In this document: positions 1 to 12,440 of the stretch, piece after piece | How positions within the stretch are numbered: the stretch's first letter is position 1 | Layout: the number at the start of each line of letters is the position of its first letter | Position numbers and translations under genes: made by a program | From: Colias croceus | Lineage: Eukaryota > Arthropoda > Insecta > Lepidoptera > Pieridae | NCBI RefSeq assembly: GCF_905220415.1 | Contig: NC_059561.1 | Span: forward strand, 5,410,001-5,474,000 | Direction of reading: 5' to 3' | Length of the DNA: 64,000 bases | Notes under the pieces: generated by a model | What the model was told of the DNA's origin: nothing | The model's database searches: none | The model's input: the letters and a program-made list of their open reading frames with translations, nothing else

Positions 1-31
1 TGAATGAGCTGTTTTAAATTTTTATTTAGAA

Positions 32-262
32 CTAGGTTTCCGCCCGCGGCTTCGCTCGCGCAGTCAAAGAAATACCCGCATAGTTCCCGTGGGATTTCCG
101 GGATTGCGTCATTTTCCCGGGTTAAAAAGCAGCGTATGTCCTTTCTCGGGTATCAAAATATCTCCATACCAAATTTCATGAAAATTAGTTCAGTAGTTTA
201 GACGTGATTGAGTAACAGACAGACAGACACAGTTACTTTCGCATTTATAATATTAGTATGGA
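32..262 (-). mobile_element. Helitron-like element, complete (Lep1-type)
   Basis: Read on the minus strand it starts TCCATACTAATATTATAAAT and ends CTAG, with host A before the TC and host T after the CTAG, as expected for Helitron insertion between A and T. A GC-rich hairpin lies about 10 nt before CTAG. It contains a short GACA microsatellite next to the 5' end. It is 231 bp and non-coding, so non-autonomous. The family name is from memory of lepidopteran repeats and is less certain than the structure. Confidence 0.75.
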
Positions 263-584
263 TTGAGTTGAAATAGTTTTTCCATATAAATATTCGAATC
301 ACTGTAAAAAGTGTTGGTTATTTCTGGATAACAAATTATTTCAATACCATTAGGTAGGTACTACATATTTGGAATTTTTGTATGAAAAATCGACCTATGC
401 CCCAGTTTTTATATTTACATTCATCAAATTGGAATTAGGTAATTCATTTCTTTTGTAGAAATTTAATTTCAAAAATTGCTTTTTCGATCAGCAAGTCATT
501 TGCGAACCAACGAACTTGCTATATAATCATTCACCTTTTAACCTTAAATATAGAAAGAACTAAAATACATTTATTTCAAGGCCA

Positions 585-766
585 GGAGGTTTTATCCGCG
601 GACGCATCCGTGTGCAAAATCAATATCTATAGCATGTGTTATTCTGATGACCTATATTCTTGTACAGTTTCATCCAATTCAGTCTAGTAGTTTTTACGTG
701 CAAGAGTAACAAACATTTTACTGTATCCATACTTACAAACTATCGCGTTTATTATTAGTAATATGA
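585..766 (-). mobile_element. Degraded Helitron-like copy
   Basis: The 5' half (plus-strand right end) still matches the family: the segment reading TAGTTTTTACGTGCAAGAG followed by AGTAACAAACAT and an AT-rich TC terminus. The 3' hairpin and CTAG are not recognisable, so the left boundary is approximate. Confidence 0.5.
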
Positions 767-1293
767 TTACCATTTTCAACGTCATAATATAAATAACAGC
801 TGGAGTTCAAAGTACAATAAATAATATTATGGAGTTCAACTGAACTGAAATAACATTTAATAGTCGCTCACTCTAATAATATTATTCTATAGAAACTTCT
901 TTTTGACTGAGATATTAGAATAGTATAGAAATTTTCCTTTGACTGTAAAGAAACTTCTAGAAGCAATTACGAGTACAATTCTTGCAAAACGCTAATAGAT
1001 ATTATTTTTATAGAAGCCTTTGACTGCTATTTTAGAATTCTATAGAACAATCGTGAATAAAACGGTAATAGATATTTTTTTATAACAAAAAACTAAATCG
1101 CCCGGAAATAGTCTGAAGTTGACAAAACTAAAATGTGACCAACCGGATAGCACTACTTTCAGACAAAAATAAATCATCAAAATCGGTTCACCCAGTCGAA
1201 AATTCGTCATCAACAATCAATCAACACAGTTCAATTGAGAACCTCTTTTTTTGAAGTCGGTTGGAAATTCATAAAATAATGTTATTTTTTCAG
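767..1293. other. AT-rich stretch upstream of first exon
   Basis: No gene or repeat boundary is recognisable here except a T6 run and CAG at the very end (1285-1293), which forms the splice acceptor of the next exon. If that is a real acceptor, this stretch is intron and the promoter lies left of the window. Confidence 0.4.
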
Positions 1294-1391
1294 AATCTTC
1301 CGATGGTGCGCCGACCGCATGTGAATGACGTCATGCATCTGCAAAAGATGTCTTAATGACGATATGTCCAAGAAACATTCGCCGCAACCAA
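1294..1391 (+). CDS. Host gene, start-codon exon (5'UTR plus 9 codons)
   Basis: The exon is framed by a TTTTTTCAG acceptor and a consensus donor, GTGAGT, at 1392. All three frames contain stops early on, so the first part is probably 5'UTR. A 17-codon upstream ORF (1303-1356) ends just before the candidate start ATG at 1364. From 1364 it reads MSKKHSPQP plus one extra base (phase 1). Exon 2 at 20894 enters with two bases, so the phases fit and the joining codon becomes AAG (Lys). An overlapping ATG at 1356 is in another frame and would leave phase 0, which gives a stop inside exon 2. I do not recognise the protein. RNA evidence is the real test. Confidence 0.55.
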
Positions 1392-1450
1392 GTGAGTATT
1401 GGCACAAGATTGGCACAGATTATATTAAAATATCAAGTATTGATTAAATA

Positions 1451-3127
1451 TTACTCGTTACATACAATGAACTGCAGTAATTCGCTACATTAGCAATGTA
1501 GTCTTTGATTATTTTAACGCGGTGCGCTACGGCGTAGCTGTTCTGCTACGCGTAGGTTACGCGTTGGCCATCTACACATCGAGCAGCGTTGGCCCAATAA
1601 ATGATCGTCGATGTTTACGGCGCAATTATGGCGATTATGAATAAACATCCTAAAAGACGGCGGATAGAAGAAATTTCAGAAGACCTGTATTTTGTCTGCA
1701 TTGCACTGTGGATGCCCTCTGCCCCAGCTAGGGGACACAGGAACATAAGTCAAAGTCTGTATTTTGTCACATCCTTCATAGCAAACGAAAATACTTGAAA
1801 ATAAAAAAAAGGAGATTAAAAATTGTCATAAAATATTAAAAATCAAACCCTTGGCACGAATGTATTATTTGTTCACACGCTCGCTTCTCTTATGAATCGT
1901 AAAATCAACAAACACATTGAAAACTTAATATTAAGTCATAGCCACTAACTACCAAAAATTAACGTCCTAAATATGACAACTGTCCCTAGTAATTTGGGCG
2001 CCACTCAAGCTAATAGCCACCAATTCATTTTGTTGACGTACAGGCAGAAAGTTTAACCGATCATTCAAACTTGTCAAAAATTCTGTTAGCTCAATTTCAC
2101 GTGGAACAATACTTTATTACAACCTCAATCCATCACGTCACATGTACCAGTCCAATTTATTTATCCGCAAATTATCTGATATTTACGAATTGGCGTTTAT
2201 GTTATCTGTATCTGTTTTTATTCATTTTTAATCTGTATTATTTATATTTTTGTATATTATAATACCATGTACAGAATATTAAACATTATCTGGACAGTGT
2301 AATATACAACATTGGACCATTGTCTAATTTTAATAATATCGATCTATTAACTTTTTTGTTTTTTGGAGAATATCTTACAATATTGATGAATAATTCTTAC
2401 CAAGTGTCCAAGCGATGTCTATATTATGTTTCATGCAATAAGCTATTTTGGTGCAAAGTCTTATTAATTAAGGAGCAGTTTGCACAATGTTTCCTTTACC
2501 ACATCATAACTAACAATTAATTATTTACATGTTCCCTTGTCACTCGTATTTTGCATATGTTGCGTTACAAATACAACGTTCTCTAATTAATTTCATAACA
2601 AACTGAGATGTAATTCTCTTCAATTAATTCAAAATATAATATTTTTAATCAAGAACAATCAATTAATTCCTATTGTGACTTGTGACTTCTTGTGATTGTA
2701 AATTCTCTCTCGTAACCTTGTAGATTGCTATACCCTTTTAAACTTTGAAATATTTTGAATCTGCATATGGGGTTTATATATAACTAACTCTCCTACTTAC
2801 ACTTAACTTTATATTAAAACCTTCCTGTTTCTACTCTACGTATAAAACCGTATTAAAAATGTTCTGTAGTTTTAAAGATCTAAGCATCCATTTATATTAT
2901 TAATGTTATATTTAATTATCTAAATAAAAGCCATTGAATAAAATAGTGTAACGTTCAATCCATTATGCTTTATAGATTTCGCAATGGTCTACCGCACATT
3001 TACGCTCGATAGCTACAAGCGATTGCTACGCGTAGCAAAACAGCTACGCCGTAGCGCTCCGCGTTAAAATAATCAAAGAATACATTGGTAACGTAGCGAA
3101 TTACTGTTTATTGTATGTAACGAGTAA
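1451..3127. mobile_element. DNA transposon remnant with ~105-bp terminal inverted repeats
   Basis: The left end (1451-1555) and the right end (3025-3127) are inverted copies at roughly 85-90% identity. Both begin TTACTCGTTACATACAAT from the outside and end with the internally palindromic GCTACGCGTAG. The 1.47-kb interior has no long open frame, so it is non-autonomous. No convincing target duplication is visible. The superfamily is not assigned. It begins only 59 bp after the exon-1 donor. Confidence 0.7.
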
Positions 3128-4307
3128 ATGGATAAACGTTGTGTTTCGTAGTCGATTAAATGTAAGCCGCTACGAAATGTTTCGTAGAAATTACGTAAAC
3201 TGACAACAGAAGTTATAATGTAATTTAGAGTTGGCATAGTTGTATTTGTAGACTGCTTCTTATTTGAGTTATAAAACTTACTCACAATAGAGTTAACAAA
3301 ACTGTTATAAAATTATAGAGAGAATTTTAATTGTAATGTAGAATATCATGATAAGGTGTCTATATAATAAAAACCCAACACTTTCTAGATACTAAAGAAT
3401 GGTAAACAAGTGTATCTATATATCATCTACAAGCAGATGATTATAAATAGTTGTAACTATTACTTTTAAAATAGATATTTATATAAGAGATCCTATAGGA
3501 TTGAATCTAATTAGCATCTTTATAGGGTTGCCTAACCCTATAAAGATAATAAGAAATTCTTATTATCTTTTCTTAAGAATGCAGTGAGGCGCGAACGCAG
3601 CTGTAGCCTGTAACTCGTTAAAGAAAATTCCATTACTTTCCTCTGTTGTCTGGATTTTTTCTTCTTCAATATAAATTTAAACATACCCTTTAGATTAAAT
3701 CATTATTTTATAATCCCTCCGTCTTTTACATTTTCAGAGCTGAAAAATAATATAGAAAGCGATAGAATATGTTTTATCGTCCAAATACTTTAAATTCTAC
3801 AATCACTATACAATTTTAGTACCTACGAACATCACACTGATCCATCGGAGCTAGACGGATAGCTATTTAAGAAATAAACCCCGAACAATGAAATTTATTA
3901 TTGTAACAAAATAGCGTAAGAGCAGCAATAAGTCAAGCCATATTATAAGTATTTGCATAAGTATAGAATGACATAAGCCTTTTTAAAAGATACAGCGATA
4001 AAAAGGATTACTTTACTTATATATCCGATATACATATATGTACATATGTATATATTTGGCTTCAACTGTATAAAGTAGAACGCAATTACTTAAAGCCTTT
4101 CGAGCATTTAAAGAAAGAAACGTTATTACAAAACGTAATTTCCTATTTAAACCTAATGTACCTACGCTTGATTTCTTTTGAATTTAACCCAATATAAGGT
4201 TTTTGCAATTCATTTAGTAATTCTGTCTATCTAAGTTAAGTAATCAAATACTTTTCATTTTTATTATTATGCAATGTCAAAAAGTTAAATGTTTAAAATA
4301 TATTTCA
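3128..4307. other. Intronic AT-rich DNA with two overlapping hairpins
   Basis: No gene is seen. Between 3516 and 3570 two perfect 14-bp hairpins share bases: arms 3516-3529/3534-3547 and 3542-3555/3557-3570. The remainder is AT-rich and unremarkable. Confidence 0.5.
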
Positions 4308-4553
4308 GGACAGTTTTCACACAAGGCACGATCTGATCCCATACTAAGCTTTCGCTTGTGTTATGGAAACCAAATGGCTGTTTAATACATAATATATGTA
4401 TCTACTTTTAAATAAATACTTATATAGATAATTAACACTCAAACACGGCAAACATCTATGTTCATCACACAAATATTTGTCCTGGGTGGGAATCGAAATC
4501 ACGACCTCTGACTTGGAAGGCAGGGACACTACCAACTTAGCCAACCGGTCAGT
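4308..4553 (-). mobile_element. tRNA-derived SINE
   Basis: On the minus strand the head (4553 down to about 4475) is tRNA-like. It has a box A-like GGTTGGCTAAGTTGG, an anticodon-region CTTCCAAG similar to Gly-TCC tRNAs, and a box B-like GATTTCGATTCCC. It is followed by a tRNA-unrelated body containing AGGACAAATATTTGTGTGAT, a sequence I recall as common in lepidopteran SINEs, and an AT-rich tail. The 3' limit is approximate. No decoding role is implied. Confidence 0.65.
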
Positions 4554-5301
4554 TTAAAAAGTAAAAATATTTTACTTCGATGATAATAAAATTTTTCGAC
4601 TTCATTCTATTTTTGGGTTCATCAAAATTTAATTTGATAACTGCCTTAGATTACTGAACAGAATATTGTTTTAGTATTCATTATTCTGAACATCTTCTCT
4701 TTAGTCATTGAGATTCCATTTAAATCAAATCCAAAATTAATTCAGACAATGTTATTAAAACAAAAGCTACCTAATTATCTTACTCATACAATGGAAGGAA
4801 AACTAACAATGATGAAATTACAATGCAAAATATACTCTCTCATACTTTGTTAGACACATATTATAATTAACTGGCGGTCGGGTATATTTAAGTGTATGTT
4901 TAACTAAGAATTTAGTTATGTAGATTGTAGATCATATTCAGGTTACTGTTAAATTAGTAAACCTTTTTATGAACATGACGTAGGTTTATTTAAATGTTAA
5001 TTAAATGTAGGTAAACCACTGAACATTTCCTTTAGGTTTTATGTTCATCTACAATGTACAATGTAAAATTATTAATTGTAATAATTGAGGTTGTGAAATA
5101 AAGATATATTTATTTTTATTTTTTTATTATTATTAAAAATTTCATAGTTGTTTTGAATTAGGTCAAGAGGAGTCGGGATGAATTGTGGGCATAAGGGAAT
5201 TGAAAAAAGGAGCTTGTATTGATTCAATACGTCAGAAAACATTGTTGTGTAATGTAAGTGTAGTACATTTGGGCAGTGGAGCCTGGACATGACCCATTAT
5301 T

Positions 5302-5498
5302 CATAGGTTACACGCTCAGTCTGGAGTCAGTTCAGTCCATCAGTTTGATCCGGCTTAGACTGATGCCAGAATGATGGATGAAAAACACGGGTATTCTGAA
5401 CCATCAGTCCGTCAGTCAACCGGTTAGACGATAATTCTCCCGTCATTCTGAGCAGACTGATGGACTGAACTGACGCCAGACTGAGCGTGTAACCTATG
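5302..5498. mobile_element. MITE with ~42-bp inverted repeats (family A, copy 1)
   Basis: The ends read GGTTACACGCTCAGTCTGG inward on both strands, and the near-perfect arms extend for about 42 bp to ATCAGT. The centre is non-coding, although an open frame runs over it by chance. A second copy at 26405-26609 is nearly identical, including the centre. The flanking ATA/TAT is symmetric, so the exact element edge and target duplication are unclear. Confidence 0.75.
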
Positions 5499-6650
5499 TC
5501 GACGTTTCCACCAATGCATGCGCGAACGCGGTCTATTAAAAAAGCTGCAGTGTCTAAAATTCCGATTAACATATTGTATCTTATATTTGTACTTGTAAAA
5601 AAATACTCAACAACTATGACGAATATCCTTGACGAAATAACCTTTAAAAATAGCCAGATTATAGTACAATCATAAAAATAATTTAAAATTATAAAACACG
5701 AGTAATTCACGAAGCAAATACGTGTCGGTAGGTTAAACCCTGTTTAACACGCGATGGCGTGTTGAATAAACGCACTTACAAACTTAATAAGGAATTTAAA
5801 AAATGTTGATTTGTGCAAGCGACTGTAGTTCTTACTCAACAAGTCACATAGTATTTTATCCCATGAAATATCATTGCGTTTAATCCTTTTAACGACCTAT
5901 ATATTACAATGAACCGTTCTAGAAATTGCTTTCATTTTTAACTTCAGTCACTATTTCTAAATGTAACATTCTTCACGAAGTTATTCGAGCAAGAAATTTG
6001 TTGCAATACAAAATACGACAGGAAGTTAACATAGTTTACCTACTTCTTTTCTACAACTGATTCAGTTATATTGAAACCTCATAAATTCTAGTATATTTAT
6101 TTTGTCATTTCATCATTCGTAGAATAAATTTTATAGTATGCTTTACTGTACGCCATTACAGACAGGATATTAAAATTACATATTTTTCAAAGAAAGGGAC
6201 GTGCAAAGGTTGCGTTTTGGTTTCATTTATTCATAATAGAATAAAGAATATTTATATAAAACCAGAAAACATTACCTTATTATAGAATCTTCACGTCAAC
6301 TGCAACGTCATTCATCTGTATTCTACGACAAGCTTTACTCTTTGAATATTACAGTCCTTGTATTGAAACTTAGGTTTGTATTATATATTATAAAGGTAAG
6401 GTTTAAAAATATATAACACTGAGCGTATACCATACAATTATTTTTATCGCGTATTGAAAACCAAAATACCCACGAGAATACCCACTTCTTGACATATAAA
6501 GGAAGCTTAAACACAAAACAAATTCGTGATAAACAAATCTCAGAAAAGCCTCTTTGTAAAATGCGGAGGTGAACCCAATCTGTCCTATTTTTCGGGCTTA
6601 ATTTAAAGTAAAGATAAGAGAGCTTCATGCGTATATTTCTTATGTAGGTA
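5499..6650. other. Intronic AT-rich DNA
   Basis: No splice-framed exon, RNA gene or repeat boundary was recognised. The open frames here are short and compositionally like the surrounding AT-rich sequence. Confidence 0.4.
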
Positions 6651-6871
6651 TCTATACTAATATTATAAAGAGGAAAGGTTTGTAATTATGTATGTATGTA
6701 TGGTTTTCACGCATAAACTACTGGACCGATTTCAAAAATTCTTTCACCATTAGAAAACTGCATCTTCACTGAGCAACATAGGCTAGGTTTTATGCCCGGA
6801 AATCCCACGGGAACGGGAACTATGCGGGGTTTTCTTTGAAAACGCGGGCGAGGCCGCAGGCGGAAAGCTAG
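6651..6871 (+). mobile_element. Helitron-like element, complete
   Basis: It starts TCTATACTAATATTATAAAG after an A and ends with a GC-rich hairpin, about 10 nt, then CTAG followed by T. Its 5' half, with TTTTCACGCATAAACTACTGG, matches the copies at 35527 and 45803, defining one subfamily. It is 221 bp and non-coding. Confidence 0.75.
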
Positions 6872-7853
6872 TTTCTTATACGGTATAAAATTCATTTAAG
6901 ATAAGGTATAAAAAAGAACTAAACATAATTTGGAAGGTATTAAATGATAATCATCCACATTACATTACATAGAAAACGAAACAAAATGTGTTTAGGAACT
7001 CCCCTATGAATATTAGCTTAGCTAGGAGATTACAGTATTTGAAAAAGTGTGAAAAATATCACACATTGTAAAATGATTTTTGTCTCAGAATATGAAACTA
7101 CGGGAAAAATATGGGGTCAAGAATTTAGCAACCTGATATCGTTTCAATGTCTGACACTTCAATAGGAACCAGGCTTTAAATTTAACAATATTTATTTTCT
7201 GTGCATATTTGACCAAATAAAAATCAACGAGAGACTTCCGTACACGACACATGTACTTTTCGAATTTTCCGACTTAGGTATCTTACGTATTTTGTACTCT
7301 TTCATGATGTCCAGATTTTCAGGCGAGGTTGGACCTTATCTAAAAGGAGATATTTTATTCACGTGAACTGGGATTGCAGGCTTGCGAAAATTGAATCTAC
7401 TATGTTATATTTTTAGATTATTATCATGTTGCTTTTAGAGTATAATATAGGCTAGCTCTTTTGCATGAAATGGATGAATAAACGTGTTTGGAAATTAAAG
7501 TTTTTTAATGGATTTTAACGTTTAAAAACCGTTAAAAAGTCTTTAATTGATAAATGTATAATACAGGTGTAAGATCAAACACTAGAACATACTAAACGTA
7601 TTTGCCTGAAGAAAATAAATATATCTTCTGCCGAATAATAGAGTTTGCTGGTAATATTGTACTTTTATTGTTATTCACTAGTATAACATCATTATGTGTT
7701 CTACAAAATACATAATATTAAATTCATTCACATAACTACGTATAGTAAATTGTAATGAAAAAATAAGTGTTCAATTACTTCACGCATCGTTCACAACGCT
7801 ATACAATGAAATACCAGGAAATACATTACATTAAACAAACGACATGCTTTCTT
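6872..7853. other. Intronic AT-rich DNA
   Basis: I see no gene, RNA or repeat boundary here. Confidence 0.35.
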
Positions 7854-7856
7854 TTA

Positions 7857-8088
7857 AGGATGCATTTACATTTTACATCAAACAAGCGAATGCGCATTCT
7901 AACCTCACTATGTCAAATTATTTTAGTGTAAACAAGCGTAGATCATTATTTCGTTGTTCTTAGTGCATTCGAAAAGATTCTATGCAATGTTCTAATACTG
8001 AATAATTGAACACGAGTTTTCGTTTACACTAAGATCACGAAATAATGCTCTTGCTCTAGCTCTATGTTCGTTTGATGTAAACGCACCG
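7857..8088. mobile_element. MITE with TTA target duplication (family B, copy 1)
   Basis: It is bounded by TTA on each side (7854-7856 and 8089-8091). The right arm reads CGGTGCGTTTACATCAAACG inward and the left arm is a diverged version. Inside is a motif GTGTAAAC(A/G)AG...AGCATTATTTCG shared with 22640 and 30550. A 3-bp TWA target duplication is typical of PIF/Harbinger elements, so that superfamily is the likely source. It is non-coding. Confidence 0.65.
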
Positions 8089-8513
8089 TTAAACGAAAAC
8101 AATAAACATATTTTTTATACTTCATTTCATTTGAAAAGAAACCTTGCATGTGGAGAAATTGTAACAACAGTTATGAATATGATATTTCTGTATAAAATAT
8201 ACTTATTTATGAGGTCCTGTTACCACAAAGTAGACTAAAATAATGTTATTTCTTTTCGTTTTATTTGTAGCATCTGTACTCGAATTTAAGTATGTTTTGT
8301 GAATTCATTGTCATATTTATTTCTTACATTATTGAGATTCTATTTGAGATAGCTTCGTTATGAGAACCTTGGAAGATAACGTGCGTGAAAAGCTTTCTAA
8401 TATTCTCGCGTTCTTTCGAACTAATTATTCTTGAGTTTTGAAAATATTTGTACAATTTTTAACTTATATTTATAAATATCATTTCTTTGTTTTTTCAAGC
8501 ATTTTTAAAATAA

Positions 8514-8723
8514 CTAGCCGTGCCCTGCGTTTTCACCCGCATTGCTTCGAACCTATTGGTCTTAGCGTGATGGTTTATAGCCTAGATGATATTATGATAT
8601 GATGATAGAGCTTTCCTCGATAAATGATCTAACACCGAAATAATTATTCCAATCGGACGAGTAGTTCCTGAGATTGGCGCGTTCAAACAAACAAACTCTT
8701 CAGATTCATAATATTAGTATAGA
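8514..8723 (-). mobile_element. Helitron-like element, complete (second subfamily)
   Basis: On the minus strand it starts TCTATACTAATATTATGAAT and ends with CTAG at 8514. It belongs to a different subfamily, recognisable by a run with TTTGTTTGTTTGAACGCGC, a segment near ATCGGACGAGTAGTTCCTGA (plus strand), and GGTCTTAGCGTGATG. Relatives occur at 21613, 26150 and 27806. Confidence 0.7.
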
Positions 8724-10857
8724 TTGTAACGAAGGATAAGAAAAATTAATACCTATTTATCAATTAATTATACATATACCTAGATATATAGCTTAAATTC
8801 ATTGGGAATAGAAAGTATCATTATAATAAACAGTGAAAATGTAATTAGATGATGAATAGAGCAGTAAGTATATTAATAAAGGTAAAGACTCAATATTTTC
8901 TACGTTTTAAAGGAAAAATAAAATATATAATGTAAGAGCTAATGAGTTTTTACATTGAAGCTATAACTTATAATGAGAACATAAACTTGGGAAACATAGA
9001 TAAGGTAATAAAGTAGTTTGTGGTACGTATATTTCTGTCATTTTTAACCAACTTTTAAATGGAGAGGATATATTTTTTTCGTTTTATTTTTAGATTTCCT
9101 TCGAGAAAACTAAAACAAGAAAGTAAGTGTTATTTTAAATCATACAATTTATCGGTTTAATAACAATAACAACGTTTCTTACTACAACCCACTTAAATTG
9201 TAAATAACTTACATGGGCGACCTCAATTTAGTACAACACATTTTCAGCCTAACCTTTTTCATAATAAATAAAAAGCTACCAATACAAAAACCCAGAACCT
9301 GATTTACAAGAAACTTGGAACATAGTAGCTACAGATAAGGGCATTATGCAAAAATGTCTTGGTTGGTTAAACTATAGATAATAAAAATAATATACTGACT
9401 ATGAAATTTTAGGGGAAATTTACAGCAGCTTGCGTAAAAAGAAGTTTTCTCTACGCTAATTGGTTGTGTTTTTTTAGTACTTTGGTTATATTGTTTCTAT
9501 TTATAGATATATCAGGAATGTTTATTTGTATGATTAATATATATTTAAATAAACATAGGTGCGTATTATTAAAGTACAAGTAAGTGGTTTAAGTAGGCGG
9601 GCGAAGACGTGGGCGGGAGGCTAGTTATTTTATATGATAATGATCTAAAGCACTCTACAAGTAACATGAATATTTATTACAAGTATTTTAACGTCTGTGA
9701 ACTCATTAGGATCTCGAAACTGAACGCTTTTAACGAAATAAGCTTCTCAATTAGATATACCTATAAAGGATTTAACTTAAATGATTAATTCTTATAAAAG
9801 ATAATAATAGGACTTGACGGATTTGTTAAAGTATTTGTAGCTATGTAATTAAAGTGTTAATTGGTCTGAATACTAAATTTATCTAATGTTAATTGTAGTC
9901 TTAATTTTACTTACTTTTCATCATCTTAACTGCTTTTATATTGCTTCAAGTTTTTAAGCTAGACAAAAGTATTTTACATACGAATAAATCGTTGATTAAT
10001 TAATTAATTATTATAATTAATTATTTACGTTAGAACGGCCATATTGTCAGTGTGATATAAATTTATTTAATTTTAGTAGAGTACCAATTATTGTTTTAAA
10101 GATGATAATATTGCGGTTATGGAAAATAGGTCTTTAATTTGTATATGTGCATATTTTATTAATCAATATCTACAACAGAATTCAAACTTGAATCTTATTG
10201 ATTATCTTATCTTACTTATCTTTTTGTTATCTTACTTTTTACCATTTTTTCCACTTGTGTATCATAATTACTATAATGTTTAAAACACTATTAAATACTA
10301 TCTCTATAAAGACAGAAGGTTATAGTTTAAACAAATGTTAGATTTATTATAATCTGTAGAGAGTAGAGACCCATAGGTATATAATAAGTTCTTTAAATCT
10401 TTATTACCAACACATTGTTTGAAATGTATTACCGTGTGTGCGCTTATTACAATGTGTGTGCGCTTAAAATTTACAGCAAAAGTTTCCAAAGATTGTAAGA
10501 AATTGCTTCTGAAAATTTCACGCCTTACAAATTGGTCTTAAAAGTTAAATTCTCAAGTGTTCGAGTTCTTGTATTGCTTTTAGTACATTGTAAGTTGTAA
10601 TGTATACTTCAGTCATATACTTACCTACTTTTAATTGTGTTTGCTATAGTTAAGCTCGTCACACAGAAGATGTAGAGATGTTAATCATTTGTATCGTCTC
10701 AAGATCTTCTGTAATTATAATTAGGTGCGTTTCCAACGACTTATTAATTTATTTAGGCATTTTTTAACTTAGAAGTTTTTTATTCATTTTTATTCTAAAG
10801 TAGGTTATCTTATATCTAATCTAATATACATGTATATTTGCATGTATATTAGATTGC
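8724..10857. other. Intronic AT-rich DNA with a Helitron 3' scrap
   Basis: About 2.1 kb without a recognisable gene. At 9590-9624 is a detached Helitron-like 3' end (GCGGGCGAAGACGTGGGCGG then CTAG). The remainder is AT-rich, including an AATTAATTAATTA tract near 10000. Confidence 0.4.
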
Positions 10858-11077
10858 CTATGATATACATGTATATTATAAAGGCGAAAGTTTGTATGGA
10901 TGTTTGTTACTCTTTCACGTAAAAACTACTGAACCGATTACAATGAAATTTAGTACACATATAGAGGGTAACTTGGATTAACACATAGGATAGTTTTTAT
11001 CCCGGAAATCCCACGGGAACGGGAACTATGCGGGTTTTCCTTTGCAAACGCGGGCGAAGCCGCGGGCGGAAATCTAA
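10858..11077 (+). mobile_element. Helitron-like element, 5' end decayed
   Basis: It matches the copies at 45945 and 54289 across the body (AGAGGGTAACTTGGATTAAC, the hairpin CGCGGGCGAAGCCGCG). The 3' end reads CTAA, which still fits the CTRR rule. The 5' end lacks a clear TC start, so that boundary is approximate. It lies 117 bp left of the tRNA-like array. Confidence 0.65.
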
Positions 11078-11226
11078 ATATTTTATATGTGCCTCCCACG
11101 TAGTCCTGTTTAAATTTGGGTTAGTTTTACAATTTGAAGACGGTTCAGCTTTTTGCTATAAATATGACTGATAAAAATTGATAATATGAAATATATATAA
11201 ATTTATAAAGAATAGAAAAAATTCGA

Positions 11227-12231
11227 TCACGAGGCGGGACTTGAACCCGCATCCTTCGCGCCATTCCGGGGCGGATGCCTAACCAACTCAGCCACTCGTG
11301 ACCCGCCCGAGTAATCGAATTTATTCTATCCTTTCAGTTTTATGTGTCTAAAGGGACACAGCGCGCGCCATCTATTGAGATGATTTATCAACCATCACAA
11401 CCAATATGAAGCACTTTTCAGTGAATACAATATTGTAACGATGGAACACGACCTTTTCTTGAATTTATATTTTTTGGTTTTTATGGCATTCAAATGCTTT
11501 ATAAATATAAATTTATAAAGAATAGAAAAAATTCGATCACGAGGCGGGACTTGAACCCGCATCCTTCGCGCCATTCCGGGGCGGATGCCTAACCAACTCA
11601 GCCACTCGTGACCCGCCCGAGTAATCGAATTTATTCTATCCTTTCAGTTTTATGTGTCTAAAGGGACACAGCGCGCGCCATCTATTGAGATGATTTATCA
11701 ACCATCACAACCAATATGAAGCACTTTTCAGTGAATACAATATTGTAACGATGGAACACGACCTTTTCTTGAATTTATATTTTTTGGTTTTTATGGCATT
11801 CAAATGCTTTATAAATATAAATTTATAAAGAATAGAAAAAATTCGATCACGAGGCGGGACTTGAACCCGCATCCTTCGCGCCATTCCGGGGCGGATGCCT
11901 AACCAACTCAGCCACTCGTGACCCGCCCGAGTAATCGAATTTATTCTATCCTTTCAGTTTTATGTGTCTAAAGGGACACAGCGCGCGCCATCTATTGAGA
12001 TGATTTATCAACCATCACAACCAATATGAAGCACTTTTCAGTGAATACAATATTGTAACGATGGAACACGACCTTTTCTTGAATTTATATTTTTTGGTTT
12101 TTATGGCATTCAAATGCTTTATAAATATAAATTTATAAAGAATAGAAAAAATTCGATCACGAGGCGGGACTTGAACCCGCATCCTTCGCGCCATTCCGGG
12201 GCGGATGCCTAACCAACTCAGCCACTCGTGA
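11227..12231 (-). tRNA. Four tRNA-like pol III genes, minus strand
   Basis: The 75-nt bodies are at 11227-11301, 11537-11611, 11847-11921 and 12157-12231. Each has the same sequence as the plus-strand copies and reads leftward, away from the inversion point, into a T6 terminator. They carry the same box A (TGGCTGAGTTGG) and box B (GGTTCAAGTCC). See the plus-strand entry for the fold. Confidence 0.7.
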
Positions 12232-12440
12232 CCCGCCCGAGTAATCGAATTTATTCTATCCTTTCAGTTTTATGTGTCTAAAGGGACACAGCGCGCGCCA
12301 TCTATTGAGATGATTTATCAACCATCACAACCAATATGAAGCACTTTTCAGTGAATACAATATTGTAACGATGGAACACGACCTTTTCTTGAATTTATAT
12401 TTTTTGGAATTTATATTTTAAATTCGATTACTCGGGCGGG

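Noticed and set aside
5327..5710. 127-codon minus-strand open frame
   Set aside because: Its C-terminal half is the MITE at 5302-5498 read as protein; no domain or splice context.
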